A DNA stretch of 64,000 nucleotides from Dendrocalamus latiflorus (taxonomy: Eukaryota > Streptophyta > Magnoliopsida > Poales > Poaceae), in contig CM029642.1 of assembly GCA_017311315.1 (NCBI GenBank), positions 18,614,560 to 18,678,559 of the forward strand, given 5' to 3'. Within the stretch, counting starts at the first letter, position 1. Each line of letters opens with the position of its first letter. Below the pieces are notes generated by a model. It did no database searches. It was not told where the DNA came from and worked only from the letters and a program-made list of their open reading frames with translations. The position numbers were made by a program, and so were the translations under genes. Positions 1 to 9,610 of this stretch are shown one piece after another.

Positions 1-122
1 CTTTTACTCATTTGTTTTGCACATCTGTGTCCTTTTCCTCTCATACGTGGCCTTTAGTACGGACCATCTAGAATTATGTTTTATTTATCGGGTTTATCTA
101 GAATTTATAATTGGTAACCTTG

Positions 123-711
123 TGTCATAGACGTGGGCCTTGGGCCAGTCGGGTTATTATTAGGAATTAGAGATTGGTTTCTATTTGAGTTAGAGATTGG
201 TTTTCTTGTATTAGAGATATAGTTAGAGATATGATTGGAGTTAGATTACATCTGTTAGGGGGGAGCCATCTATATAAAAGGGCTACCGTATGCTATTGTA
301 ATCAAGCAGAGAATTATCATAGTCTTCCTCGTCTAAGAGTCTCTCTCTCCCTCTACGCCGACGCCATCCGGCCATCTTCTCGGTGGTGTTTATCCCTTAT
401 GAACTAAGGTTCATGACAACTTGTGTCCGAGAGGGGTGTAATGTCATAGACGTGGGCCTTGGGCCAGTCGGGTTATTATTAAGAATTAGAGATTGGTTTC
501 CTTGTATTAGAGATATAGTTAGAGATATGATTGGAGTTAGATTACATCTGTTAGGGGGAGCCATCTATATAAGAGGGCTACCGCATATTATTGTAATCAA
601 GCAGAGAATTATCATAGTCTTCCTCGTCTAAGAGTCTCTCTCTCTCTACGCCAACGCTATCCGGCCATCTTCTCGGTGGTGTTTATCCCTCATAAACTAA
701 GGTTCATGACA
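123..711 (+). mobile_element. Miniature LTR-LTR retroelement (TRIM/SMART-like)
   Basis: Two near-identical LTRs (123-418, 296 bp; 442-711, 270 bp) are separated by only 23 bp. Each LTR begins TGTCA and ends TGACA. The 5-bp direct repeat CCTTG lies immediately outside both ends (118-122 and 712-716), so the whole unit inserted as one piece. Both LTRs hold a TATATAA box (about 271 and 566) followed by a pyrimidine-rich leader. LTR1 has about 26 extra bp, from a local duplication of the AGAGATTGGTTT stretch. The 23-bp interior has no recognisable primer-binding site and no coding capacity, so the copy is non-autonomous. It could be an extreme TRIM element or a longer element that lost its interior after insertion. 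The strand follows the LTR TATA box. Confidence 0.85.
271..280 (+). promoter_or_regulatory. LTR TATA box
   Basis: TATATAAAAG in the first LTR, with a matching TATATAAG at about 566 in the second. It sits about 140 bp before the LTR 3' end, where a U3/R promoter is expected in an LTR. Confidence 0.5.
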
Positions 712-716
712 CCTTG

Positions 717-1424
717 TCTTATAATATTTATTATTTTATCTAAGAACATTCAATGGTAATTGTTTACTAATCAGAATAGTGGTCCACTTATTGAGGGATA
801 GATCTTTTTTCTTAGAATTTCTAGATTATTTTTTTCTTGGCAGCCATAAAACTCTTGTCATCAACTTTTAGTATATAACAAAATATTATTTTTGGAAATT
901 ACTTTGGAAATCGTATGGAAATCAAATTGCTAATTTTCCTTCCCCTTGACATGGACTCTTCCTTTTAATTTGTTAATTCTCATTTAATTATAAGTTTGAA
1001 TCTTAGTTATTTCTCGGTGCTACTATAGATGTCGCATGGAAATCAATTTGCTATTTTTTATTTTTATTCTGAATTTCATTTAATTTGGATTATACTTGAC
1101 ATGGATTCTATTTTAATCTGAGCTTTTAGAACCTGGGTCCATGAGATAGATGACTCTTATATTGCTAAGTCAACTATCAAATCTAAGCATTTGGAATTAG
1201 GGCCCACTAAATTAATTTGGACTGTACTTGACATGGATTCTTTTATTATCTGAGCCTTTATAGCCTGGGTCCATGGCTAAGTCACTATCAAACCTAAGTA
1301 TTTGGAATTAGGACCCACAAAATTAATGGTTAGATGCTTTGCTTTTAGTAAGAAGTTCTAGCTTTTTTTTCTAAATTAGCAACTCTAAAACATATTTAGT
1401 CGACTTTTACTGTAATAGATAATA
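717..1424. repeat. AT-rich spacer with tandem duplication
   Basis: No gene is seen. From about 1085 to 1340 a unit of about 132 bp occurs twice in direct orientation. It starts at TACTTGACATGGATTC and runs through a GGGTCCATG block and a TTGGAATTAG block. A weaker third trace of the TTGACATGGA motif lies near 946. This is an old local duplication. Confidence 0.6.
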
Positions 1425-1433
1425 GACAGATTT

Positions 1434-1545
1434 GGAATTTTTTGTACGGATAACCTTTTTTTTATTCGGAAATACAAAAATATATCCGCGGGAAATTTTT
1501 TTACAAAAATATCCTCTAGTCGCCCAATGGGTGGGCGACTCGAGC
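1434..1545 (+). repeat. MULE-1 left TIR
   Basis: The first about 110 bp match the reverse complement of 7646-7757 with few mismatches, including GTACGGATAACC, ATTCGGAAATACA and TTTTTTTACAAAAAT. The left end starts GGAATTTT and the right end reads GAAATTTT, a one-base difference at the tip. Confidence 0.9.
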
Positions 1546-1689
1546 CTCTCGCCCACCCGGCAGGCGACAAGAGTTTATGTCGCTTCACGGGAAAGCGACA
1601 TCACGGAGTCGCTTTCTCACTGGGCGATTTAATGAAGTCGCCCAATGGCTGGGCGACTTGTAATGCAGTCGCCCAGTAGGTAGGCGACT
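1519..1689. repeat. Subterminal hairpin array of MULE-1 (left)
   Basis: Six modules of about 21 bp, each an imperfect palindrome of the form GTCGCCCA-loop-TGGGCGAC or GTCGCTT-loop-AAGCGAC, are spaced about 30 bp apart. The outermost overlaps the TIR. The same module recurs at the other end and in MULE-2 and MULE-3, so it is a family feature. A role as transposase-binding sites is an inference. Confidence 0.75.
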
Positions 1690-2178
1690 TCATTCAATCC
1701 CCCTGATTTTTGTAGAGTTTTGGCAATTTTGTAGTTTGAAACAGAGAAAAAATCTGGTATAGTTGTAATAAAAGTTTATGTGCACTGTATGTTGTAGGTG
1801 CACAAAAAAAATTCCAAATTTTTTTTAAGAATGATTGACCGTAGAACGATAGATACATAGAGTGGTAAGTGATATTTTGATGTTGCTGAGAAATAGTTTT
1901 CGGAGAGAACCGGTATGACTTGCTATCTGAATCATTGAATGCGAACATGCTAGATAATAAGCTTATGTCAATAGAAATAAACTTCATAATACAGTTGGGA
2001 GTAACATGCCGCGTACATTGTTATTACATGCATAACATATAGCATGATATGCGACTAAGAGCAACTCCGACGGTACTATTAGTAATGTGTGGAACCATGT
2101 ACTTGTAATGTTCAGAACTCCACCACTAGTCCTAACATGCCTTAGGGAATATAACTTGCTGGGTCTATTACATTTTGT
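1690..2178. other. Left subterminal non-coding region of MULE-1
   Basis: No gene is seen. The stretch is homologous to 36560-36930 in MULE-3: both contain GTAAGTGATATT, GTTGGGAGTAACA and TTACATGCATAA in the same order. This supports common descent of the two elements. Confidence 0.6.
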
Positions 2179-2788
2179 CTACTGGGTGTAGCGTGGTTGT
2201 TTCCCCTTGTTATCGCGCCTTGAAGATGGCTCCGCTGCATCCTTGTTCCGGTCACTCTTGGTCTTGAGAGCTGCCTCACGAGCTTGAAGCTCTTCCTCCT
2301 GACGCTTGATGGCTGCTTCACGCAGACTTAACTGCTCCCGCCTCCTTTGCAGCTCATCCTCCTTGCCCTTCAGACGGATTTGGTCCACCCTCACGCGGCG
2401 CTCTTGCTCAAGCCGCATGTGTTGTTCCACCTCGCGAGCCTGAGTCATCTTGACAAAGTATTGTCCTTTGTTTTCCACCTCCACTGCCCAGTTCTGTGGC
2501 CATGCCGGCGGCACCCGATCCACCCATTCGATGAACCTGCAAGCCTATGTGTGGCGTGGTAGATGTCATGGATCAAGTTGAAAAACGATGACAAGAAACA
2601 AATGATTTAGTTGTCGTCGTTACCACGAAGTCGTCATCCAGGTCTGGACACTTGAAGAACCTACGGCCGTATTTGGCTCGTTGTACTCGATCCGTCCAGA
2701 CTCCCAACATCGTCCTAAAGCCGCAATGACACTTCGGGCGCTCATGCCACTCCGGCACTCCAAATGGGTTGGACCTTCAGGAAGACAT
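2179..2788 (-). pseudogene. GRF-type zinc finger / coiled-coil protein gene of MULE-1 (nonsense codon 4)
   Basis: Two exons fit on the minus strand: 2788-2624 and 2544-2179, with a 79-bp GT-AG intron (2623-2545). The joined frame encodes about 175 residues. The N-terminal part has the GRF zinc-finger pattern: CHCG, then GRRFFKCP, then CRFIEWVD, the last created by the splice. GRF fingers bind single-stranded nucleic acid in other proteins. The C-terminal half is a highly charged, Glu/Arg/Gln-rich predicted coiled coil (from about EVEQHMRLEQERR onward), ending in a basic tail. The likely ATG is at 2788, but codon 4 is TGA. Starts inside the frame would lose only a few residues, so some function is not excluded. 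It lies divergent to a second GRF gene at 3562. Function in transposition is unknown. A helper comparable to mudrB is only an analogy. Confidence 0.7.
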
Positions 2789-3561
2789 TGTTGTGTAGTA
2801 GTATTGTGATGGCTTGAGGAGGATATGTGGTATGGAAGACATAGGAGGCCTTTATGTAGGCAGGTTATCTGGTGCAGTGGGCATAGTCCATGGAGAGGAC
2901 GACATGCGAGTCTTTTCGCTTTTTCAGGATCTGGTGCAATAAATGTCCCTATGTAGGCTTTTCAGAGCATGTAGCCTCGTAATAAATTCATAGTTTGTAG
3001 CCTTTTCAGAGGTTGGACCATTCAATGTATTTGGTACAACGTAGCCTTTTGAGTCGTTTGCAGGAAATAAGTGCTACAACATTGCCTTCTCAGAGGCCAG
3101 TAATCATAATTTCTGAAACAACAAGCTAAGGTGATATGAAAACTCACTGGAAAGGATACAGGCCTATGACGTGAACACTCACTATAAAGGCTACAGCCTA
3201 CGCCCCTATTTTGTTGGTTTCTGTAGCGATAGGCCTGGATTATCCTCAGGATTCCAGTGTAGCAATAAATGTCCCTATGAAGGCTTTTCATATCGTAGCC
3301 TTTATGTAGGCAGTTTAGCTGGCATGTGTTGTAATCTGACTGAGCAAAGCTGCCCCATTTTGTCATATCACTGTGTAAAGCTGGCATGTGTTGTCATCTC
3401 ACCGAGTAAAGCTGAGCGCTTTTGTCATGTCTCTGGCAAAGCAGCCCTCTTTTGTCCCGCCGTTCGATATAAATAGCACGGTTGAGGTCCCATGAAGTTG
3501 TAGCCAGCAAACCCTGTAAATCGAACAAAGAAGTACCTTCTATTTCGTGGTGGAACATACC
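2789..3561. other. Intergenic region between two divergent GRF genes in MULE-1
   Basis: No gene is seen. The stretch contains short repeats of GTAGCCTTT/AGGCTTTTCA between about 2850 and 3320 and a repeated AAAGCTGGCATGTGTTG motif (about 3320-3400). It probably acts as a shared upstream region for the two divergent genes, because a TATA box stands before the plus-strand one. Confidence 0.5.
3468..3475 (+). promoter_or_regulatory. TATA box of the plus-strand GRF gene
   Basis: TATAAATA 87 bp upstream of the ATG at 3562, a normal plant spacing. No comparable box was seen for the divergent gene. Confidence 0.5.
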
Positions 3562-4174
3562 ATGGCGGAAGATGAGGGGCCAGTCGGATATGGGTCACCG
3601 AAGGAAGACCTTCCCTTGGAAAGGAGGGAGATGTTCGGTCCACTGTACCGCTTGATACCAAGCCGGCGTGCGCAACCAGCGTGGCCGAAATGCAGACACA
3701 ATGAGTACGTGGTCGTACAGGTCCTGGAAGGGCCAAACGATGGCGGGCGCCATTTCTTCCGATGCCCACGCTCCGGGGTACAAATTACTAATAGTACATT
3801 TTTGTTATTGCTTATGGACCCTCCATGTTTACTGTCCTTTTTCGCAGATGGCGAAATGCGACTTCTCCCGCTGAATCGACCCTCCTCATGAACGGTATAT
3901 TGACCGTTATGTGGGTACTTTATGGGACCGAATAATGGACTTGGAGTACCGAATGGAGACTCTCAATGAGGAGAACAATGACCTCCGCCAACAGATGCAA
4001 CGCGAGAGGGGAAACGAGGAGGTTGTCAACATAGGAAGCTCGTACGATCCGACATGTTGCTGTGCAAACCCAAGTTGCATATGTGCGTGCCACTACCACG
4101 ATGGCCAGCCCCGTCTGAGGCGTCCACTTCAGCAGTTCTCCATGTGGGTGCCACGAGGCTCATTCGGCATATAA
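3562..4174 (+). pseudogene. Second GRF-type zinc finger / coiled-coil gene of MULE-1 (one nonsense codon)
   Basis: Exons 3562-3777 and 3848-4174 are separated by a 70-bp GT-AG intron (donor GGG|GTACAA, acceptor TTCGCAG). The joined frame is 181 codons. Residues about 38-82 form a GRF-like finger: KCRH, then GRHFFRCP, then CDFSR followed by TGA (3872-3874, codon 81) and IDPP. The conserved residue at that place in GRF fingers is Trp, so TGG to TGA is the likely change. Downstream, about 30 residues from LWDRIMDLEYRMETL form a Leu/Glu-rich predicted coiled coil. The C terminus contains a Cys-rich patch (CCCANPSCICAC). The splice and the coiled coil parallel the minus-strand GRF gene, which suggests an old duplication within the element family. 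Residue count and domain order are read from the sequence; function is unknown. Confidence 0.68.
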
Positions 4175-4334
4175 GCAACGATGTGTATGGTTGTACCGTA
4201 GTATGTACGAGGGTCGATCGAAATAATGTGCAATGTTGTTAAGCACGAGCCACAAAAGTATCTCATTTTAACAAACAGCAAATACATGTACTAAATAAGT
4301 ACATAACCAACTACATTACAGAAAAGTCATGTAA

Positions 4335-6977
4335 CTACTGATCAGGACATGCATTGCATCGTCTAGCTGTGTGCCCCTCCTGACCGCATTGACCACAACG
4401 TGCACCCGGTGTTCCAGCTTGTGATTCATCCATGTCATTCCTAATACGTCGGCTCTATCACCGACCATTCCCACCCTTCAACATGTTAACATCCGGAACC
4501 CAGGTCCTCGATGCAATGTCCAAAGTGGCGAAGTTTCCCACCACCCTGAACCCTCGGAGCTCCCCACACCAAGCCTGCAGTACCCTCCCCTTAAAGAAGA
4601 ACTCGGACATGAAGTTCGAAGGATCCATACCCACGGTCCCGCATGCAGCAAGGACATGAGAGCATGGTTTGTGTAACAACTTAAGCTTGTTGCACGTGCA
4701 GCTAGGTTCATTTCCATGATCTCCAAGACATACCTCGTGGGTAACAAGTGAACGAGCCGTCCCAAATCCGGCTCTATCACGGAGTATCACCTCAAAACGA
4801 TGCTCCCTGTTGCCCATGACCTGCACTATGTGCAACTGACCCTTTTGTGCCTTCATCTCCATGTAAGCAGTAATTTTTGCCGAATACAGAGCTCCGGGAT
4901 TGGCCGCATGAAGTGCGGCACTCGCGTGCCTCTCCCTGAAGTACCGGATTGTGCTGTGAAGAACACCTTCCACGATGGTGACAAGGAGTTGAGAACGGAG
5001 ACCCCTTAGAACCCAATTGTACACCTCGGTAAGGTTAGTTGTCATTATTCCGTACCTTGCGCCATCCGTGTCGTGCAACAGCGACCACTTCTCCAACGGT
5101 TCCCCCTCGATCCACTGCGCGAAGCACCTGATGTTTCGTGAGCTCCTTCTTTTTGGACCACTTGGGTTAGGCGCATCGATTGGCGGCAAGCATTGTGGTT
5201 GTGCCGCCCCAGGAGTGACCGGCTCCTTGCTCCTCTCTTCGACGTTCTTCCTAGTGTGCTCATCCAACAACCTCCACAAAGCATCAAATTTCCTCTGTTG
5301 GTTCTGCCTAGCTAGCCTCTTGAATAGCTTCATCAAAGATTGTTTAGGGAATTGCTTGAAAAAGTTTGCCCCTAAGTGACGACTGCACCACCGGTTCCTC
5401 ATGTCCGGCCAAGGAAAGGGCTCCTCGGGGTCTTCTTGAAGTTTTCTTATTGCCTTGATAATACCGGCATGGCGATCATGGATTACGCACACACCAGGCC
5501 GAGTGGCTACAACTCCAGCCCTCACATGTCTGAGAAACCACAGCCAGCTCTCATAATTCTCACTCTCCACAAATGCAATGGCCAGCGGCAATATTTGATT
5601 GTTACCGTCAACGCCTATGGCCGTCATGATCTGCCCCTTGTATTTTCCTGTCAAGAAGGTCCCGTCAATTGAGATCACTGGCAGCATGTGCCTGAATGCT
5701 TCGATGCTAGCACCAAATGCAAACATTGCTCTCTGCAACACCGCATACCCTGGAGGACTTATGGACGACTTCTCGTGGAGGGCGATGTACGTGCCCGGGT
5801 TCCTTTCCTGCAGGACATTAAGCATACGAGGAAGGTTGTCGTACGCCGCCTCGAAAGTGCCAAAACGTTTTTCCAACGCCTTCTGCTTGGCACGCCACGC
5901 CTTCGCGTAGTTAATCTTATACTTGAATTTATTCTCAATAGCTACCACAATATGCGTGGCTGCCATGTCCTTCTTCTGCACTATCTCCCCATACATGAGA
6001 TTGGCTATAAATCCGGACGTCAGGTTATGATGTCTCGCCAAGACAGTGTTTAGAATGCAGGAGTGCGGCTCAACCTTGGACACAATCCAATGAGTCTCAT
6101 ACTTAGGTTTACGGGCGTGCACCCGCCAAGGGCAACCAGTCTGCTCGCACTTCACAGTGTACTGCTCTTGGCTTGATTTGACGACGCGAAATGTCCGCTG
6201 CATTGAAAGGGCCCAAAGCTTGATGGCATCCTGCAGCGCTTCCTTGTCAGCAAACATAGCATGCAACCGAACCTCTGTCTCACGGTACTCCCATTGTGAT
6301 TCATGCTCATCATGTGCGGAAAGACCCTCCGCATTAAACCGGTTCTATTCCTGGGGGATAGGAACTTCATCCTCATCGGAACTGTCCTCGTCGTCGTCCT
6401 CTACAGCTTCCTCTTCATCCCATGCCCTCTCGTCATCAGAGTCCATCTGCTGCACAATGTACTCATTATACTCTCCTTCATCGGCTTGCCCAGTTGGCTC
6501 TCTATGGCTTGACGGCTATAACTCTCCTTCATGTACCGCATCGGCTTCATGACGAGCAACTTCATCATGTCCGCCAACATGCGGCCCACCCGAGCTGCTA
6601 GCACCTCCCACAACAACGGCAGTTGCACGAGCTTCCTCAGCTGCTTGTACTGAGCACGGTTGCACAAGCAGCACACACTCGTATCCACGATGCCGGCACC
6701 CTAGCACAAAGCCCTTCCATGTGGCAGAGCGCACCAATGTCTTCAACTCCCATCTGATGTCCGTGGGAGACCGGCTCCAAAGCCCTTGTACAACGACGCT
6801 GTACACCTCGGGGTTCAACGAAAAACTCCGGGTCAGCCAAAGCTGCACATCTCCCATTCAAGCATTCTCGTCATCCGGAAGTACGAGAGTGACTTGCGGA
6901 AAATCGCTCAAATCCACACCATTCGGACCTTCACGAATGGTTCCAGCTCTGTAATACACTCTCAATGTAGTGGACAT
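4335..6977 (-). pseudogene. MULE-1 transposase (single frame, three nonsense codons)
   Basis: One frame runs from ATG at 6977 to TGA at 4460-4458 (840 codons). It is broken only by TGA at codon 40, TAG at codon 154 and TAG at codon 211. The stretch from codon 212 is open for 628 codons. Order: an N-terminal region; an acidic linker; a WRKY/GCM1-like zinc finger (C277, C282, H305, C307); the MULE DDE domain with D438 (SIDGTF), D501 (VIHDRH) and E651 (TNLTEVYNW); a SWIM finger CxC...CxH (C760, C762, C772, H774). After the stop the same frame continues to TAG at 4337-4335 and encodes a CCHC knuckle (CGQCGQEGHTARRC). MULE transposases cut and paste DNA in the nucleus. Codons 40 (CGA in MULE-2) and 211 (TGG in MULE-2) are single transitions, consistent with decay of methylated DNA. 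The enzyme core is intact, but full-length protein would need readthrough or an internal start. Confidence 0.9.
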
Positions 6978-7517
6978 TGATGATGTCGGCCTGCATATAT
7001 ATTTCAATTTTGCGACATGTCAAATAATATCGCACAATACTAAACTTCCTATACCACAAATTTGTTACATCTATAATTTTGCTAACATTTCTATACTACC
7101 ATACTACAAATTGCATACCAAACCTTTTCTACAATAATATTTCCATACTAACACAGTACTAATTATTCTACATCTATAATTTTTATTAACAACAACATTT
7201 CATATAAATAATAATGCAAATACAACATAATCCAAAAACAATACCTGGATCCAAATTGATGGAATAGCTTCTACTCCTCCTTCCTCCCTCACCTCCTCTC
7301 CTCTTCTTCTTCCCCTCCTTCCTCCCTCACCTCCTCCTCTCCTTCTCCTCTTCTTCCCCTCCTTCCTCTCCTCCTCTTCTTCCCCTCCTTCCTCTCTTCT
7401 CCCCCTTGTTTCTTTTCCTTCTTCCTCTTCTCTATGCGCTGAATGTGTTTGCTGAATGAGCGAAAAAGGTGGTTGGTAGTGGGAGCCGGCTGGGCAGGCC
7501 GCCTTAACACCCCCTGT
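6978..7517. other. Transposase upstream region of MULE-1
   Basis: No gene is seen. AT-rich from 6978 to 7260, then a pyrimidine-rich tract at about 7265-7430 (GA-rich on the transposase strand) made of CTCCTCCTT-type units. A matching tract sits at the same place in MULE-2 (28631-28720) and MULE-3 (40251-40352). It would lie in the promoter or 5' UTR of the transposase gene. Confidence 0.6.
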
Positions 7518-7673
7518 GTCGCCCTAGCGAATGCAGTCGCCCAACCGTACAGCGACTTAAATTAAGTCGCCCAACGTGCAGGCGACAGCGCTGATTCGCC
7601 CAACGGTTCGCAGATTCTTTAAATGTCGCTTCCCGGGTGGGCGAAAGTCTCTAGTCGCCCCCCATTGGGCGAC
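7518..7673. repeat. Subterminal hairpin array of MULE-1 (right)
   Basis: Five modules of the GTCGCCC...GGGCGAC type, for example GTCGCCCAACGTGCAGGCGA, mirror the left array. The innermost modules are the most degenerate. Confidence 0.72.
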
Positions 7674-7757
7674 TGGAGGCTATTTTTGTAAAAAAATTTC
7701 CCGTGGGTATATTTCTGTATTTCCGAATAAAAAAAAGGTTATCCGTACAAAAATTTC
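7646..7757 (-). repeat. MULE-1 right TIR
   Basis: Reverse complement matches 1434-1545. It ends CCGTACAAAAATTTC directly before the TSD GACAGATTT. Confidence 0.9.
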
Positions 7758-7822
7758 GACAGATTTTCCCACAAGCCTTATAGTTTCATTAGTTTATTGT
7801 TGTTGCACATCGTTGGTCTGAT

Positions 7823-8324
7823 TAAGGCCATAAAAAAGCTCCAGGTTCATGAGTTAGTCGAGCTCGGCTCATTCTAGGCTCGATTCGAGTTCGGCTCGAA
7901 CTTTAAACGAGCTGAACTCGAGCTTGATCTCGAGCTTGCGAGTTTCACCAAGCCGAGCTCGAATAATTTGCGAGCCTCGATTCGAGCTTAAATAGTGATA
8001 AATATTAATTCTTACCGAACTTACCCGAACTCGAACTCGAGTTTTTCTTATTGTTGAAAATTAGTGTATGTTTAAATTATTTTGATTGTTATCGAGCTTA
8101 TTTGAGCCAAGCTCGAACTCAAAACTTTTCTTATTGTTGAAAATTAATGCATAATAAATTATTTTAATTGTTATCGAGCTTCAAAGAGTCGACCTCGAGC
8201 CTACTCGAGCTTAGCGCGAGCCAAGCTTGAGCCCAGATCTAGGCTTTAGACCCCAACTTGAGCTTTTACCGAGCTCGAGCCTGGAAGACTAGGCTCGCTC
8301 CAGCTCGGCTCATTTACAGTCCTA
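7823..8324. mobile_element. hAT-like non-autonomous element with GAGCTCG palindromic repeats
   Basis: This 502-bp element is flanked by the 8-bp repeats GGTCTGAT (7815-7822) and GGTCCGAT (8325-8332), 7 of 8 identical. The right end read inward is TAGGACTGTAAATGAGCC. The left end is a degraded version beginning TAAGGCC. The interior is packed with short palindromic units such as CGAGCTCGAGCTTG and GAGCCGAGCTC in both orientations, interrupted by AT-rich spacers. There is no ORF. The TSD length and TAGG-type end point to hAT. Confidence 0.7.
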
Positions 8325-8332
8325 GGTCCGAT

Positions 8333-9610
8333 GTGTCAAGGCAACATACATGTCTTTGCTATTTGTGTGTGTTCCATGCACCTCTAGCACCCACGTTAGA
8401 TCTATAACTAAAATTATGTGCAAATGCAGCTAAATACTGTAATAAATATATTAATATTTAAAATAAATATTCTAGATTCTTCTGTTTTCTCTCAATTAAT
8501 GAGAAACTTTCTAGAATTTTTTTAAAGAAAATACCTTCAGTCTCGTCATTTTTATCATAAGACTTAAATCAATCGTAATTTTTTCTATAGCTTACTGAAA
8601 CGATCTGATCAATCTATATGAAAAATCACAATATACCTATTGAAAAAACAACACAATTGGAAGATGGAGAGAAAATAATTGAAAAGAAGGGCAACATGCA
8701 TGTACGTCGGGCTCATACACAACACGATCGAGTAGAATTTGCTTCTCTGTCTTTTTTCACGTGTTAAGATTGTGGGTCATGAAAGAAGGTTGATTTCTTT
8801 GTTTTTTGTCCGTGAAGAAATTGGTGGGCCATCTAGTTTAAGATTTGTTTGTTCATAAGGATTACTTCTCTTTAAAATTACAAAGTTATATATCTCTAAG
8901 TAATAACATACTATGGCGGCTATAGTTCTTATTAATTAGGACTAGCTTAATTATGCGTCGGATGTTTTTCTTTTTGTGAGAATTTCTAGCTATTTTTTTC
9001 TTAGCAACTCTAAAATGCTTGTCATCGATTGTGGGTCAAGAAGGTTGGTTTCTTCTCTTTTTTTTTTTTGGTCCGTGAAGAAATTTGTGGGCCATGTAGT
9101 TTAAGATTTGTTTGTTAATAAGGATTACTTCTTTTTTATATTACGAAGTTATATATCTCTAAGTAATAACATTAGGAATGTGTTTCTATGGAATCAGGAT
9201 AGCTCATAACAAAGCCTGATCAAACTGTGTTCACCCAAGAGAAAACTAGCTCTTTTTATTGAGATTGGAAATCTTGCTCCAAGCGAATGGGGCAAGGACT
9301 AAACTAAGAAGGCTTAGGATAATAAAGCCTAATCTGAAAGGAATATGGTGTAGCGAATCCTAGAGATTTCTACCAGAAAAAAAAAACAAGGGGAAAGGAT
9401 TACAGTGGTGAAACCAGATTTGTACACTCGAGTTAATGCCTGAAAGTTAGCACAAGTAAAAGTTATGCTATGCCATTTCTTGGAATTCCATGTGTGCAAC
9501 GGAGAGATAATAACCACTCCTGCAATGCCAGTAGGACGCAAAAGAAAAGAAAAGAAAGAATTGAAAACAATCTAAGAGAGAATAAAAGAAAATAAAAGGA
9601 TTATTGCCGT
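8333..9610. other. AT-rich spacer with a direct duplication
   Basis: No gene is seen. About 145 bp at 8769-8913 recurs at 9027-9173 in direct orientation, from GATTGTGGGTCA to CTCTAAGTAATAACAT. The short block TTTCTAG...TTTTTTTCTTAGCAACTCTAAAA near 8982-9014 also resembles 820-860 and 1355-1392, so this spacer and the left flank of MULE-1 share an older repeat. Confidence 0.55.

Larger units (their letters stand above)
1434..7757 (-). mobile_element. MULE-1, Mutator-like DNA transposon with perfect TSD
   Basis: This 6,324-bp element has terminal inverted repeats (TIRs) of over 100 bp that include GTACGGATAACC at both ends. The 9-bp sequence GACAGATTT lies directly outside each end (1425-1433 and 7758-7766), the TSD length typical of Mutator elements. 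It carries a transposase gene (minus strand, 4458-6977) and two GRF-zinc-finger/coiled-coil genes (2179-2788 minus; 3562-4174 plus). Arrays of short hairpins sit inside each TIR, and a GA-rich tract lies upstream of the transposase. All three genes carry nonsense codons, so this copy probably cannot move by itself. Its TSD is unmutated, which suggests a fairly recent insertion. Confidence 0.93.

Noticed and set aside
383..631. 82-residue open frame
   Set aside because: Lies across the LTR-LTR junction of the miniature element; the reading is LTR sequence, not a protein.
1385..1632. Short open frames on both strands
   Set aside because: They fall in the MULE-1 TIR and hairpin array and match nothing.
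1519..1689. Possible CRISPR-like repeat-spacer array
   Set aside because: Units are imperfect palindromes of variable sequence with short irregular spacing inside a plant DNA transposon end; no cas genes.
6157..6552. 131-residue Ser-rich frame on the plus strand
   Set aside because: Antisense shadow of the transposase acidic linker; Ser codons mirror the Glu/Asp codons of the real frame.
7289..7510. Lys/Glu/Arg-rich minus-strand frame
   Set aside because: Translation of the GA-rich tract upstream of the transposase; low complexity only.
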